A DNA stretch of 64,000 bases from Brevibacterium spongiae (GCF_026168515.1 NZ_CP093443.1:434001-498000); one strand, 5' to 3'. Counted from the first letter of the stretch, positions 34,073 through 42,856 are shown. Numbers and translations: made by a program. The notes: a model not told the origin generated them from the letters alone.

Positions 34073-34596
34073 CCCTGTCCGCGTGTGCGCGGTCGCGGGA
34101 ACTTCGGTTCGGCGCGCAGCAGCGTCAGCGCGGTGGCGGTGCGGGCATCGAAGCCCTCGTTGAGGAAGACTTTCGGCCAGTCGCACCAGAGTTCGGTCTC
34201 ATACGGCGTGCCGGGCAGGTAGGTCTTGAACGTTGCCTGCCGATGTCCCGGGTGGGAACGGAATGCCGACTTCGGAATGGTGCGCAGGCTCTCGAAGAGC
34301 GATTGGTAGAGCACCGGGTTGAAACCGTCCATGCGTGCGGTATCGGCCGTGCGTACCCAATCGGGTCCGGCGACCGCGATGCCGCGGGCGATTGCCGAAC
34401 TCATCTGGGCTTTGATGGCGGCACGCTGCGGGTCGGGGGAGTGGTGCAGGAGCACCTTCGACCAATGCAGCGCCTCCGAGGGGTCGAAGCCCCGCCACTG
34501 TTCGGCGGCTCTGCGGCGGATCTCGTCATCGTCCTTGCGGCCAGTGGAGTCGTCTGCACCGTCGGAGGTGGGGTTGCCATGGAATTCTGCGGACAT
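34069..34596 (-). CDS. Conserved hypothetical protein
   Basis: 175 residues from the ATG at 34596, which has AAGGACGG upstream. Polar N-terminus, then EEQW-type helical segments (EIRRRAAEQWRGFDPSEALH) and a C-terminal part with Trp/Tyr/Pro (LPGTPYETELWCDWPKVFLN). No signal peptide or membrane segment. I do not recognise a family. It converges on mntR with a 4-bp overlap of stops. Confidence 0.6.
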   Translation of the reverse strand: MSAEFHGNPTSDGADDSTGRKDDDEIRRRAAEQWRGFDPSEALHWSKVLLHHSPDPQRAAIKAQMSSAIARGIAVAGPDWVRTADTARMDGFNPVLYQSLFESLRTIPKSAFRSHPGHRQATFKTYLPGTPYETELWCDWPKVFLNEGFDARTATALTLLRAEPKFPRPRTRGQG

Positions 34597-34784
34597 GGTT
34601 GACCGTCCTTCTCGGACACAGCGGCCCGGATCGAAGCTTGCCCGAGCGGTTGGCTCGGACCCGTTCTTCCCCTGGGGCACCCGGTCGATGACGGGTTGCC
34701 GTGTGGCCGGCCAGGTACCGATGGCCACAACTCGCGAACGTGATTTCAGTGTAGACGGTGGGTCTGACATGACCGAGTGGGAGG

Positions 34785-34994
34785 CTAGACGAGTCCTTCT
34801 TCATCGGCGTCTGCAGCCGAGGACCAGAATCGTGGGTCGTGGTCGTCGACCGTTTCCCCGCAGTCGACGCAGGTGCGGAGCTCGATGGTCCCGTCGGCGT
34901 TGAGGCGGCCCGGAGTCAGGCTGCTGCTCTCTTCGCAACTCGGGCACCATCCGTTGATGAAGCGTCTGATGTGAGTGCCGTGTTCTTTGTCCAT
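34785..34994 (-). CDS. Small zinc-ribbon protein
   Basis: 69 residues. Two Cys pairs, CPSC near residue 17 and CVDC near 41, form a zinc ribbon; the tail is acidic (DADEEG). Start ATG at 34994 with GAGGG upstream. Such small proteins are often cytoplasmic and of unknown role. Confidence 0.6.
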   Translation of the reverse strand: MDKEHGTHIRRFINGWCPSCEESSSLTPGRLNADGTIELRTCVDCGETVDDHDPRFWSSAADADEEGLV

Positions 34995-35096
34995 TCCGGC
35001 TGCCCTCTCGACCGAATGCGCAGTGCGTGGACCTACTGTTTTCAGTCTACGAGCGCCGGCCGCCGGTGAAGATGAACTCCCGGAGAAGGATCGCGG

Positions 35097-35132
35097 CGCC
35101 CCGGCCCGACGGACAACCGTCAGGCCGGGGCG
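35097..35132 (-). terminator. Hairpin downstream of erm
   Basis: CGCCCCGGCC (35097-35106) pairs with GGCCGGGGCG (35123-35132), and the inside adds GACGG/CCGTC around ACAA with one mismatch. It lies 34 bp past the erm stop. No clear U-tract. Confidence 0.6.
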
Positions 35133-35165
35133 TTCACTTCCAGCGATCAACTGATGCGCTTGCGC

Positions 35166-36293
35166 TCACCTCCGGGGCAGGTTCCACCTCGGCTGGGGTT
35201 GCTGCGGCTTCTGGTGCTGGTTCATGAAACCGCGTTCGGCCTGCAGATGACCCTTGTCGTGGCTCTTCGCCTTCGGATCGGCACCCGGAATGGATGCCTG
35301 CAGCTTCTCGGTCGCCGGTGTGGCGTCGATGATGGGCAGCTCGCCGGTGATCAATGGCTTCTCCGCGGCCGCCTCGGTGATGGGGTTCGTCCGTGATCCT
35401 TTGTCGTTTCGCATGGTCTTTCCCTTCTTTGTGCTCTTCTTCTGTGTGCCGGTGTTCTTCGGGTTCGATGCGCCGTTGAGCTCGGTATAGAGTCCGGCCC
35501 ACTGGTCTGGGGTGAGGTCTTTGGGCAAAGCGTCTCCTCTGATGTCGTTGCGGTCCATGGTCAATTGCAGCGTGCGGCGATCGGTGATGCTCATCGTCGA
35601 GAGGATTCCTTTCATTCCTCGTCCGCGACCGGTGAAGACCGAACGGACGAACTGTTGATAATCGGATCGGGCGCGCGGTGGCAGCGATCCGGTGGGACAG
35701 CGATCGATGGTGAGGATGCCGCCATCGACGCTGGGTTTCGGGGTGAACGCGTCGGCCGGGACGCGTCCTGCAAGGCGGAAGCGGAACCACGGCACCCACT
35801 GCGCGGTGAGCATGGTCGAGCCGCCGATTCCCGCGCGTTTGCGGGCGACCTCCCACTGAGTGAGCAGCACGGCGTGCCGCCATTGCCCGGTCCGCAGCAG
35901 TCTGCGGAGGATGGGAGTGGTGAGGTGGAACGGCAGATTGCCGACGATGACCGGCCGGTCGAGCCGGGTGGTCAGGACGTCGGCGTGCCGAACCTCGGCC
36001 CGCGGGAATGATTCTTCAAGGTGATCAAGCCTCGTTTCGTCGAGTTCGACGAGTGTGAGTGGGCGACCGAGTCGATAGAGCTCGGTCGTGACTGCTCCGT
36101 CACCGGGGCCGATCTCCATGATCGGCCCTGTAGTGGAACGAGCCAGGCTCGCAATCGTGTCGATGGTGGTGGGTGAGCGCAGAAAGTTCTGGCCGAGTTC
36201 GTGCCGCCCGCCGTGCACGGAACGGCTAGGTGACTGATGCTGCTGTGCCGATCCGCTGTGGCGGGAACGGCGCGATGAGTGGGGTCGCATTGA
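35166..36293 (-). CDS. 23S rRNA adenine-N6 dimethyltransferase, Erm type
   Basis: 375 residues from the ATG at 36293 (GGAG about 9 nt upstream). Signature of KsgA/Erm enzymes: RHELGQNFLRSPTTID, SAM motif IMEIGPGDGAVTTEL, acidic LVELDETRLDHLE, HADVLT, catalytic IVGNLPFHLTTPILRRLL. The FHL... motif and lack of KsgA features favour Erm, which methylates A2058 and gives macrolide-lincosamide-streptogramin B resistance. Beyond the ~265-residue core there is a ~110-residue basic, low-complexity tail (KKSTKKGKTMRNDKGSRTN) not needed for the fold, like the tails of some actinomycete Erm proteins. Upstream 425 bp may hold regulation. Confidence 0.88.
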   Translation of the reverse strand, partial: SMRPHSSRRSRHSGSAQQHQSPSRSVHGGRHELGQNFLRSPTTIDTIASLARSTTGPIMEIGPGDGAVTTELYRLGRPLTLVELDETRLDHLEESFPRAEVRHADVLTTRLDRPVIVGNLPFHLTTPILRRLLRTGQWRHAVLLTQWEVARKRAGIGGSTMLTAQWVPWFRFRLAGRVPADAFTPKPSVDGGILTIDRCPTGSLPPRARSDYQQFVRSVFTGRGRGMKGILSTMSITDRRTLQLTMDRNDIRGDALPKDLTPDQWAGLYTELNGASNPKNTGTQKKSTKKGKTMRNDKGSRTNPITEAAAEKPLITGELPIIDATPATEKLQASIPGADPKAKSHDKGHLQAERGFMNQHQKPQQPQPRWNLPRR

Positions 36294-36498
36294 GCGGTGC
36301 TCCAAGAGTGGAAATGGAGGCACCCGAGGCAGCGCAATGTGGGTGAATCGGATCGAACGCAGTCGATCTCTGTGGAGTCAGCCGATTGCCGCTTCGCCCG
36401 GATGCCGAGGGCTTTCCGGGAGGACAACGCGCTTGCAGAGGAGATCAGGGTGACCGTCGTCGGTCAGCCGATCGCAGAAGAATTCGTCGAGCGCGCCG

Positions 36499-36564
36499 TC
36501 AGGCGCTGCGGTGACGAATGTAGAAGCAAGGCGCAGTCATTGCGCTGCTGTTCAATGTTCCCAT
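36499..36564 (-). CDS. Possible erm leader peptide
   Basis: A 21-codon frame, MGTLNSSAMTAPCFYIRHRS plus Ala, with TACCTT (36572-36577) 7 nt before its ATG, matching the leaderless promoter pattern of the window. It lies 205 nt before the erm start. Many erm genes are controlled by such leaders, but I cannot show mutually exclusive hairpins here, so this is tentative. Confidence 0.3.
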   Translation of the reverse strand: MGTLNSSAMTAPCFYIRHRSA

Positions 36565-36616
36565 GCGGATCAAGGTAGCACAGGGTCGACTGTCGGCACC
36601 AGGGTGCGGAGGAAAA

Positions 36617-36653
36617 ACGCCCCGCCGACTTCATAGAGAAGTCGGCGGGGCGT
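36617..36653 (-). terminator. Terminator of pit
   Basis: ACGCCCCGCCGACTTC (36617-36632) and GAAGTCGGCGGGGCGT (36638-36653) form a perfect 16-bp stem with a 5-nt loop, preceded by AAAA on the plus strand, which is a U-tract for minus-strand transcripts. Confidence 0.92.
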
Positions 36654-36718
36654 GGGCGCCGGCGGGGCGAAAAGGCCGGTCTGGTGTCGGAATCGACGGG
36701 GCGTGGGACCCGGTCGGC

Positions 36719-38239
36719 TCAGCCCATGACGGTGCGCAGGACGAGCACGCTGACCGCTCCGATCGCGGCGGCTGCCGGCAGGGTGATGACCCAGGCCAGG
36801 GCGATCGGCTTCATGAGCTTCCAGTTCGCCGAGCGGTTGACCAGGCCGACACCGATGATCGCGCCGATGAGGATGTGCGTCGAGGACACTGGCAGCCCGC
36901 TCACCGAGGCGGCCATGACGATTCCCGCGGCCGCGAGCTCAGCGGCGAAGCCGGAGGCGGGATGGATCTCGGTGAGGTTCGTCCCGACGGTCGCGATGAC
37001 CTTCCGGCCGATGAACCACAGGCCCACGATGAGGGCGATACCGCAGGTGAGCATTGCCGCGAAGGGTACGGTCGCCTCGGCGTTGATGCTGTCGGTGCGC
37101 AGCACATCGAGAACGGCGGCGAAAGGGCCGACGGCGTTGGCGATGTCGTTCGAACCGTGGCTGAAGGCGAAGGCGGAGGCGGTGAACACCTGCATCCACG
37201 AGAAGAGGATGTAGGTTGCGCGGGGAACGGTCTGCTTGCGCAGGGTCCTGGCGAAGACGAACACCGCCAGCCACACGGCCGCGCCGATCATCGCCATGAC
37301 GAGGATTCCGCCGACGGTGGACACGCTCATGTCGAGGTTCTTCAGCCCCTTGAACAGCAGCATCGCGGTGATGATGACCGCACCGGCCGCGGCGATGAGC
37401 GGAACCCAGCGCTGCAGAGCCGAATGAGTGCCGATCATGCCGGTGCCGGCAGCGTCTTCAGCCTCAGTTCCCGAACCGGTCGTCGCGGCGTCGATCCGTG
37501 CGTCGACGGAGCCCTCGGCCGGAGTGACGGGGGCGAGCATGTGCGGCTTGAGGGTGTGAGAGAGCGACCTGCCGAGGACGTATTTCTTGATCAGGCCGTA
37601 GATGAAGAACGCGGCGAGTCCGCCGAGGACTGGGGAGAGCACCCAGGAGATCGCGATCTGGCCGACTTCGGACCACTGCACCATGGCGAACCCGCCGGTG
37701 CCGGTGACGAAGCCGATCGTCAGGGACGCACCGATGATGCCGCCGATGATCGCGTGCGTCGTCGACACGGGCCAACCCATCCGGGTCGCCAGGAGGAGCC
37801 ACAAGGCAGCGCCGAGGAGGGCGGCCATCATGATGAACGCGAAGTCCATCGGGTTGATCGCCACCCCGCTGAGGTCGACGATGCCGCTATTGACCGTGTC
37901 GGTGACGTCGCCGCCCGCCAGCAGAGCACCGCTGACCTCGAAGACCGCGGCGATGAGCAGGGCCTGCTTCATCGTCAGAGTGCCCGCACCGACGGAGGTG
38001 CCGAACGCATTGGCGACATCGTTGCCGCCGATGTTGAACGCCATGAAGGCGCCGAAGATGACCGTGGTGATGAGCACCATGCGGGGTGCGTCCCGACCCA
38101 CGAAGTCGAAGGACCACAGGGTGAAGGCGATGAGGGTGATCGCCAGCAGGCCACCGAAGGCCAGATGCCAGAGGCGGTCGTTGCTGCGGCCGAGGGCAGG
38201 CGGCGGAGTGTGGCGCTCCGGGGCCAGAACCTGGGTCAT
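36719..38239 (-). CDS. pit: Low-affinity inorganic phosphate transporter, PiT family
   Basis: 506 residues with about 10-11 helices. The duplicated PiT signature is present: [19 protein letters not shown] in the N-terminal half and [19 protein letters not shown] in the C-terminal half. Imports phosphate (or metal phosphate) with protons. A soluble, Glu/Ala-rich loop of about 60 residues lies mid-protein. AGGAG precedes the ATG by 7 nt. A PHO-box-like direct repeat lies about 80-100 bp upstream over the likely -35, suggesting induction by PhoP at low phosphate. Confidence 0.94.
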   Translation of the reverse strand: MTQVLAPERHTPPPALGRSNDRLWHLAFGGLLAITLIAFTLWSFDFVGRDAPRMVLITTVIFGAFMAFNIGGNDVANAFGTSVGAGTLTMKQALLIAAVFEVSGALLAGGDVTDTVNSGIVDLSGVAINPMDFAFIMMAALLGAALWLLLATRMGWPVSTTHAIIGGIIGASLTIGFVTGTGGFAMVQWSEVGQIAISWVLSPVLGGLAAFFIYGLIKKYVLGRSLSHTLKPHMLAPVTPAEGSVDARIDAATTGSGTEAEDAAGTGMIGTHSALQRWVPLIAAAGAVIITAMLLFKGLKNLDMSVSTVGGILVMAMIGAAVWLAVFVFARTLRKQTVPRATYILFSWMQVFTASAFAFSHGSNDIANAVGPFAAVLDVLRTDSINAEATVPFAAMLTCGIALIVGLWFIGRKVIATVGTNLTEIHPASGFAAELAAAGIVMAASVSGLPVSSTHILIGAIIGVGLVNRSANWKLMKPIALAWVITLPAAAAIGAVSVLVLRTVMG

Positions 38240-38318
38240 TCGAATCTCCTAGCGGAAGTCTGCGTGCAGGTTGCGTCGGCACCCATGATCCGCAGGCCGA
38301 ATGACCTCCAGGTTACGG

Positions 38319-38340
38319 AGAAGGTGAATGGGCGGTGAAC
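38319..38340 (-). promoter_or_regulatory. PHO-box-like direct repeat upstream of pit
   Basis: On the minus strand two adjacent 11-nt units, GTTCACCGCCC and ATTCACCTTCT, match the GTTCACC-type direct-repeat unit bound by actinobacterial PhoP. TAACCT (38310-38315) follows as a -10, so the repeat covers the -35 as in PhoP-activated promoters. Confidence 0.65.
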
Positions 38341-38523
38341 TCCGATTCCGAGAAGCGCGAAATGCTCATGCACATTCGGTACGTTTCGCCTGCAGTTCAC
38401 GCAATGTTCCAGGTCAGGTGCTATAGAGGCGAGTTCGCGCAGAACGGAGCGAAAGCGGTCGAAGCAGGCGGAAGATCATGCTGTGACAATGGCCACGGCT
38501 GCCTGAGATGGGCACACGAAAAG

Positions 38524-38553
38524 GCCCGGATCCGCACATGTGCGGATCCGGGC
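38524..38553 (-). terminator. Terminator of the HdeD-like gene
   Basis: A perfect 30-bp palindrome: 38524-38538 (GCCCGGATCCGCACA) with 38539-38553. On the minus strand it is followed by CCTTTTCG, a short U-tract. Confidence 0.82.
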
Positions 38554-38630
38554 TCAGGAAGAAAGGCGGGTTCAGAACGTTAGACGGGCTCTGGAAGTAA
38601 GAGAGCGAAAGCGCGCCGAGGCGGCCGACC

Positions 38631-39227
38631 TCAGTCGATGATCTCGCCGCGGATAACGTCGCCGCCACCGTCGTCGGGGCGATTGCGGTGCGGGTCGGAC
38701 TGCATCTGCCGATCGACCTTGCGCAGGCGACGGCCGAGGGCTATGAGGGCGATGCCGACGAGGATGATGAACCCGGCCAGAGTGAAGATCAGCGCGGTCA
38801 CCCCGGCGCCCGGGGCGAAGAGGAAGAACCCGCCGAGGATGATGCCGAGGACGCCGATGACAGTGAGCGCCCACCAGGTGGACACGCCCATGCGGCGGAT
38901 GAAGAAGGACACCGTGAGGGCGAGGAAGCTGAAGAAGATGATCGCGAAGCCGGTGAGCACGGTGACCATGGAAGCGAACAGCATCGGGGTGAGGAAGATG
39001 AGCACACCGAGGAGGATGAGCAGGACCGCTCGCGTGACCATGCTGCCGGTGCGGCCTCCCCGCGGTGCGAATACGAGGGAGGAGACGGCGATGACGGCGA
39101 GCCAGCAGGCGAAGATCCGCACGACCACCTCGGCGGAGGTGCCTGGCCAGACCATCATCAGCGCACCCATCACGAGCGCGATGACGCCGTTGACGATGAC
39201 GGTTCTGCCGGTGCGTTTGAGGTCCAT
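38631..39227 (-). CDS. HdeD-family (DUF308) membrane protein
   Basis: 198 residues, six hydrophobic helices in three pairs (VNGVIALVMGALMMVWPGTS, SMVTRAVLLILLGVLIFLTP, LGIILGGFFLFAPGAG), the WPGxS and LFxP repeats of the DUF308/HdeD family, then a short charged tail. E. coli HdeD is linked to acid resistance; the role here is unknown. TAGGCT is 6 nt before the ATG (leaderless). Confidence 0.82.
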   Translation of the reverse strand: MDLKRTGRTVIVNGVIALVMGALMMVWPGTSAEVVVRIFACWLAVIAVSSLVFAPRGGRTGSMVTRAVLLILLGVLIFLTPMLFASMVTVLTGFAIIFFSFLALTVSFFIRRMGVSTWWALTVIGVLGIILGGFFLFAPGAGVTALIFTLAGFIILVGIALIALGRRLRKVDRQMQSDPHRNRPDDGGGDVIRGEIID

Positions 39228-39269
39228 GCCCTCAGCCTAACCGTCCGATTTGGGCGGACGCTGAAGACC

Positions 39270-40367
39270 TCATGCGTGCCCGAAGTGCTCCTCCTGGTCG
39301 GCCGTGCCGGACTGGTCAGCCATGCCGGACTTGTCGGTCGTGTCCGAGGTGGTGCGCTCCTGCTCGGGCATGTCCGAAGTCACGCGCTCCTGCTCGGGCA
39401 TGAGCCCGGTGAGCTTGAGCGATTCGGACATCGCCTGGACGATGGCGTCGAGATCGGCGGTGCCGGCGATTCCGGCCGTGGCCTCGGCGGACGGCTGGGA
39501 TTCGGTGGAATCGGACCCCGTGGCGGACCCAGCGGTGGTAGGCGACTGCGCCCCCGCCTCGGCGGTGGTGCTCGTGGTGGACCGTGCGCCCGCCTCGGTG
39601 GTCGGGTCAGGGGTCGGGGTGTTGCCTTCGAGGAAGCGCAGCAGCTCGACGGGGAAGGGCAGGACGAGGGTCGAATTCCGCTCGGCGGCGACTTCGACGA
39701 TGGTCTGCAGCAGCCTCAGCTGGAGGGCGGAGGGGGTGTGCGCCATCGCCTCGGCGGCCTGCGCGAGCTTGTTCGACGCCTGCAGCTCACCATCGGCGAT
39801 GATCACACGCGATCGGCGTTCGCGTTCGGCCTCGGCCTGGCGCGACATGGACCGCTTCATCGTCTCGGGCAGGGCGACGTCCTTGATCTCGACGCGATCG
39901 ATGTGGATGCCCCAGTCGACGGCGGGACTGTCGATCATGATCGCCAATCCCTGGTTGAGGCGTTCGCGGTTGGTGAGCAGGTCATCGAGTTCGCTCTGGC
40001 CGATGATCGAGCGCAGGGACGTCTGGGCGACCTGGCCGACGGCGAGCTGGTAGTCCTCGACATCGACGAGGGCCTTGCGCGGGTCGATGACCTTGAAGTA
40101 GATGACAGCGTCGACGCGGACGGTGACGTTGTCGCGGGTGATGCCCTCCTGCGCGGGGATCGGCATCGTCACGATCTGCAGATTGACCTTCTCGAGCTTG
40201 TCGACGAACGGGATGATCGCCGTCATCCCCGGTGCTTTGGGTTCGGCATTCACTCTGCCGAGGCGGAAGACCACTCCGCGTTCATACTGTTTGACGATCC
40301 TCAGGCTGTTTCCCAGCGTGATGGCTCCGAGCGCGACGAGTGCGGCGAGGATACTGAGTACCAACAT
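39270..40367 (-). CDS. SPFH/Band-7 (slipin-type) membrane protein
   Basis: 365 residues from the ATG at 40367, fixed by AAAGGAGG upstream. One N-terminal membrane helix (MLVLSILAALVALGAITLG), then the Band-7 domain: QYERGVVFRLGRVNAEPKAP, AVIYFKVIDPRKALVDVEDY and a coiled segment rich in Ala/Glu (MKRSMSRQAEAERERRSRVI). The last ~110 residues are Ser/Thr/Ala/Gly-rich with the near-repeats MPEQERVTSD and MPEQERTTSD. Slipins scaffold membrane microdomains; usual NfeD partner is not adjacent. Confidence 0.9.
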   Translation of the reverse strand: MLVLSILAALVALGAITLGNSLRIVKQYERGVVFRLGRVNAEPKAPGMTAIIPFVDKLEKVNLQIVTMPIPAQEGITRDNVTVRVDAVIYFKVIDPRKALVDVEDYQLAVGQVAQTSLRSIIGQSELDDLLTNRERLNQGLAIMIDSPAVDWGIHIDRVEIKDVALPETMKRSMSRQAEAERERRSRVIIADGELQASNKLAQAAEAMAHTPSALQLRLLQTIVEVAAERNSTLVLPFPVELLRFLEGNTPTPDPTTEAGARSTTSTTAEAGAQSPTTAGSATGSDSTESQPSAEATAGIAGTADLDAIVQAMSESLKLTGLMPEQERVTSDMPEQERTTSDTTDKSGMADQSGTADQEEHFGHA

Positions 40368-40516
40368 GCCGAATCGCCTCCTTTGACGATTGACTGTCCA
40401 CCCCATTCTACTCTCGCGGAGTGCGGAAAGCCCGGGCTCAGAGGGAACGCGGAGGCGCCTGTGCGCTCACGCTCGCGTGCGTGCGGGTACGCGGCAGGGC
40501 ATGCGTGCGGGCGGGC

Positions 40517-41299
40517 TCATGCCTCCCGGGCGAGCAGGCGCTTGCCCGCCGGGTAGGCGGCAAGCGATTCCGGCAGGGTGACGCGACGGCCGGAGGCGAA
40601 GGTCGCGAGCACCCGTCCGGAGCCCGGCTGTTCGTCACCGACTCCGGCGGGTTCGAGTCCGATGCGACGCAGCGTCTGCTTGGCCACCGGCATGGGGGAG
40701 TCGAAGAGGGTGAGGGCTCCGGCGCGGGCGGCCATGATCCGATCGGCGACGAGTCCGTAGTGGGTGCAGCCGAGCACCACGGTTTCCATCCCGGGGCCCA
40801 TCTGGGTGAAGGCATCCTCGATGGCGGCATCGATCGTCGGCAGATCGGCGGCGTTGATCGCCTCGGCGAGCCCCGGGCAGGCGACCTTCGCCACGTGCAG
40901 GTCGGCGGCGAAGGAATCGATGAGGTTCTGCTGGTAGTCGCTGCCGGTGGTCGCCGGCGTCGCCCAGATCGCGAAGTCCTGTCCGGTGCCGGCGGCCATC
41001 TTCACAGCAGGCACGGTGCCGATGACCGGGATCGCCGGTTCGTAGCGGGCGCGCACGGCTTCGAGTGCCTGCACCGAGGCGGTGTTGCAGGCGATGACGA
41101 TGGCATCGGGTTCCCATTCGGCGAGCACTCCGGCCGAATGCAGGGCCCGCTGTTCGAGGGTCTGCGTGCTCAGGCTGCCGTAGGGAGTGAAGTCCGGGTC
41201 CATGGCTAGGACGAGGTCGGCGTCGGGAGCGAGGTGGAAGAGCGCGTCGGCGGTGCCGAGGAGTCCGAGTCCGGAATCGAGCAGACCGATGCGCGTCAT
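40517..41299 (-). CDS. Aspartate/glutamate racemase family protein
   Basis: 260 residues. Both catalytic cysteines are present, IACNTAS and LGCTHYGL, with the N-terminal IGLLDSGLGLL and PYG of the glutamate racemase fold. The rest is divergent from housekeeping MurI, so it may be a second racemase or have a different substrate. Its ATG overlaps the stop of the HAD gene (ATGA), making the two translationally coupled. Confidence 0.82.
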   Translation of the reverse strand: MTRIGLLDSGLGLLGTADALFHLAPDADLVLAMDPDFTPYGSLSTQTLEQRALHSAGVLAEWEPDAIVIACNTASVQALEAVRARYEPAIPVIGTVPAVKMAAGTGQDFAIWATPATTGSDYQQNLIDSFAADLHVAKVACPGLAEAINAADLPTIDAAIEDAFTQMGPGMETVVLGCTHYGLVADRIMAARAGALTLFDSPMPVAKQTLRRIGLEPAGVGDEQPGSGRVLATFASGRRVTLPESLAAYPAGKRLLAREA

Positions 41300-41868
41300 G
41301 AAGCATCCTTCGGGTAGGCGAATTCGCGGATCTCCTTGAGGTGGGCCTTCGTCAGGCCCTTCGAGAAGTCCGGGGCGATGAGTTTGAGTCGGTTGGGCGA
41401 GTAGTGGTTGAGGAAGTATTCGCGCGTTGCCGGCCACGCCAGGTCGTCGTCGATCCAGATCGCACGGCCGTGCTCGTGCGAGGACAGCCACTCCTCCATG
41501 GCACGGGCCTTCCACCACTGCTGCGGGTCGTGGGCAAAGCGATTGTGAGTCTGGTCGGGCATTTCGATGACGTCGAAGGAGTTGCGCAGGCCGAATTTCG
41601 GTTCGAGTTCGGACTTGCACCTTTGCGACCAGGTGGAGAGCCACACGACGTCGACCTCGTGGGTTTCGACGAGGCGGTCGAAGAATTCGATGACGGAGGG
41701 CCGGTAGTGCAGTTCAAAGTTCCACGCCTGCAGCTTCTTCCGCCCCTCGGTCATGATGCGCAGCTTCGGCACCGGATAGGAATTGAGGACACCGTCGACG
41801 TCGAGGAAGACCGTGACATGGCGAGCCTGCCGGCGTGCCGAAACCGGCGCCGAGGATGCTGCTGCCAT
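41296..41868 (-). CDS. HAD-superfamily protein, Swiss-army-knife repair type
   Basis: 190 residues. HAD motifs: VFLDVDGVLNSYP (nucleophile Asp and +2 Asp), WLSTWSQ (motif II), and IDDDLAWP (motif IV); a helical cap is absent. The pattern DVDGVLN with STW and DDD matches the HAD_SAK group found in RNA-repair 'Swiss army knife' proteins, though here it stands alone. It is coupled to a racemase-like gene; the joint role is unknown. Confidence 0.75.
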   Translation of the reverse strand: MAAASSAPVSARRQARHVTVFLDVDGVLNSYPVPKLRIMTEGRKKLQAWNFELHYRPSVIEFFDRLVETHEVDVVWLSTWSQRCKSELEPKFGLRNSFDVIEMPDQTHNRFAHDPQQWWKARAMEEWLSSHEHGRAIWIDDDLAWPATREYFLNHYSPNRLKLIAPDFSKGLTKAHLKEIREFAYPKDAS

Positions 41869-42001
41869 GATTCCTTCCCGCTGCTTGGGCGCTCGCCCTC
41901 TTTCGGGGGTTGTCCGCGCGTTATTCTGGGGGCAGCGCGTGCCGCCCGCACCAGATGATCACAGACGAGTTTACCGCCGAGACCTGCCGAAGGCCGAGTC
42001 C

Positions 42002-42856
42002 ATGTACAGACAGACCCGCATCCCCCGGCTCCACGCGAGCCTGTGGGTCTCGGCTCCCGATGCGACGGATTCCCTCGCCGAGGCGGCTGACCGTTTCGCC
42101 GAGGCGGCTGACCGTTTCGCCGAGGCGGCTGACCGTTTCGCCGAGGCGGCTGACCCCGACCGTGGGAACCCCTCCGCCGGGGTGGCTGCCGCGCCTGCTC
42201 CGGCCAGCACGCTCATCGTTCCCGATGGGTGCATGGACCTCATCGTCATCGATGGGCGGATCGTCATCGCCGGTGCCGATTCCCTGGCCCGGACGTATGC
42301 CGGTTCGACCGCCCCGACCGTGGGTCTGCGCTTCGACTCGGGTGTGCTCCCGCAGCTGCTGGCCACCTCGGCGAGTGAGCTGGCCGACCGGGTGGCACCG
42401 CTCGATGCGGTGCTCGGCGGCAGACTGTCCGAGGTGCGGGGCAGCGGATCCGGGGTGGAGCGTCGCGGATTTGGGGTGCGGGGCGCGGATCAGGACGGGG
42501 CCGCCTCGGTGAAGGGGGCAGTTCGGGTCCTGCTCGGTGTGGCCGGCGAACTGACGGAGCGGGCGTCCTTGGATCCTCGGCCGATGGCCTTGGCCGAGCG
42601 CCTGGACGCGCGGTCGGGCACGCCTGCGCAGACCGTCGCCGAGGCGGCTGCCGAGTTCGCGTACTCACCGCGGCAGCTGCGCCGGCTGAGTGCCGAATGG
42701 TTCGGCTACGGTCCCAAACATCTGGCAAAAATCCTGCGCTGGCAGGCCGCCCGAGAACTCATCGCCGCAGGTCACACCCGCACCGCGGCGGCCGCGGAGG
42801 TCGGCTATTCCGACGCTGCCCACCTGCGACGCGATGAACGCTCGCTCATCGGGTGA
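42002..42856 (+). CDS. AraC-family regulator
   Basis: 284 residues from the ATG at 42002. The C-terminal helix-turn-helix domain is AEAAAEFAYSPRQLRRLSAE, then FGYGPKHLAKILRWQAARE and AAAAEVGYSDAAHLRRDE; the first ~190 residues form a DUF6597-type sensing domain (LIVPDGCMDLIVIDG). Residues ~25-52 are a 7-residue tandem repeat (FAEAADR) caused by four 21-bp DNA repeats. Upstream gene lies on the other strand. Target genes unknown. Confidence 0.85.
   Translation: MYRQTRIPRLHASLWVSAPDATDSLAEAADRFAEAADRFAEAADRFAEAADPDRGNPSAGVAAAPAPASTLIVPDGCMDLIVIDGRIVIAGADSLARTYAGSTAPTVGLRFDSGVLPQLLATSASELADRVAPLDAVLGGRLSEVRGSGSGVERRGFGVRGADQDGAASVKGAVRVLLGVAGELTERASLDPRPMALAERLDARSGTPAQTVAEAAAEFAYSPRQLRRLSAEWFGYGPKHLAKILRWQAARELIAAGHTRTAAAAEVGYSDAAHLRRDERSLIG
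42075..42155 (+). repeat. Four 21-bp tandem repeats in the AraC gene
   Basis: TCGCCGAGGCGGCTGACC occurs at 42075, 42096, 42117 and 42138 with a 21-bp period, coding FAEAADR repeats in frame. Each copy contains the window's over-represented GCCGAGGCGG decamer, so replication slippage on that motif is a likely origin. Confidence 0.92.

Larger units (their letters stand above)
36294..36718 (-). other. Upstream region of erm
   Basis: 425 bp between erm and the pit gene. It holds a possible leader peptide (36499-36564) and the pit terminator (36617-36653). A plus-strand frame over 36297-36578 contains one protein-like stretch (EEIRVTVVGQPIAEEFVERA) but has no ribosome site and faces the wrong way, so I do not call it. 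Nothing else is evident. Confidence 0.4.
38240..38630 (-). other. Intergenic region between pit and the HdeD-like gene
   Basis: 391 bp. Contains the pit promoter with a PHO-box-like repeat (38319-38340), then about 180 bp in which I see nothing, then a 30-bp palindromic terminator (38524-38553) of the HdeD-like gene. An 82-codon plus-strand frame at 38335-38583 has atypical composition and is not called. Confidence 0.5.

Noticed and set aside
33299..34186. N-terminal extension of the 32750 gene
   Set aside because: The extra ~296 codons are antisense to mntR; the ATG at 33298 is a better start.
36297..36578. 93-codon plus-strand frame upstream of erm
   Set aside because: One stretch looks protein-like but it has no start signals and overlaps the likely erm leader region; not enough to call.
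36563..38338. A 591-codon frame antisense to pit
   Set aside because: Asp/Gly/Arg-rich shadow of a membrane-protein gene.
38335..38583. 82-codon plus-strand frame near the pit promoter
   Set aside because: Covers the PHO-box flank and a terminator palindrome, with no ribosome site.
38688..40556. A 622-codon frame antisense to the HdeD and SPFH genes
   Set aside because: Crosses two real genes and their boundary; composition of a reverse-strand shadow.
42075..42155. CRISPR array
   Set aside because: 21-bp units are directly adjacent without spacers and are in frame; the same reasoning applies to 59941-60012, 54431-54510 and 9940-9998.
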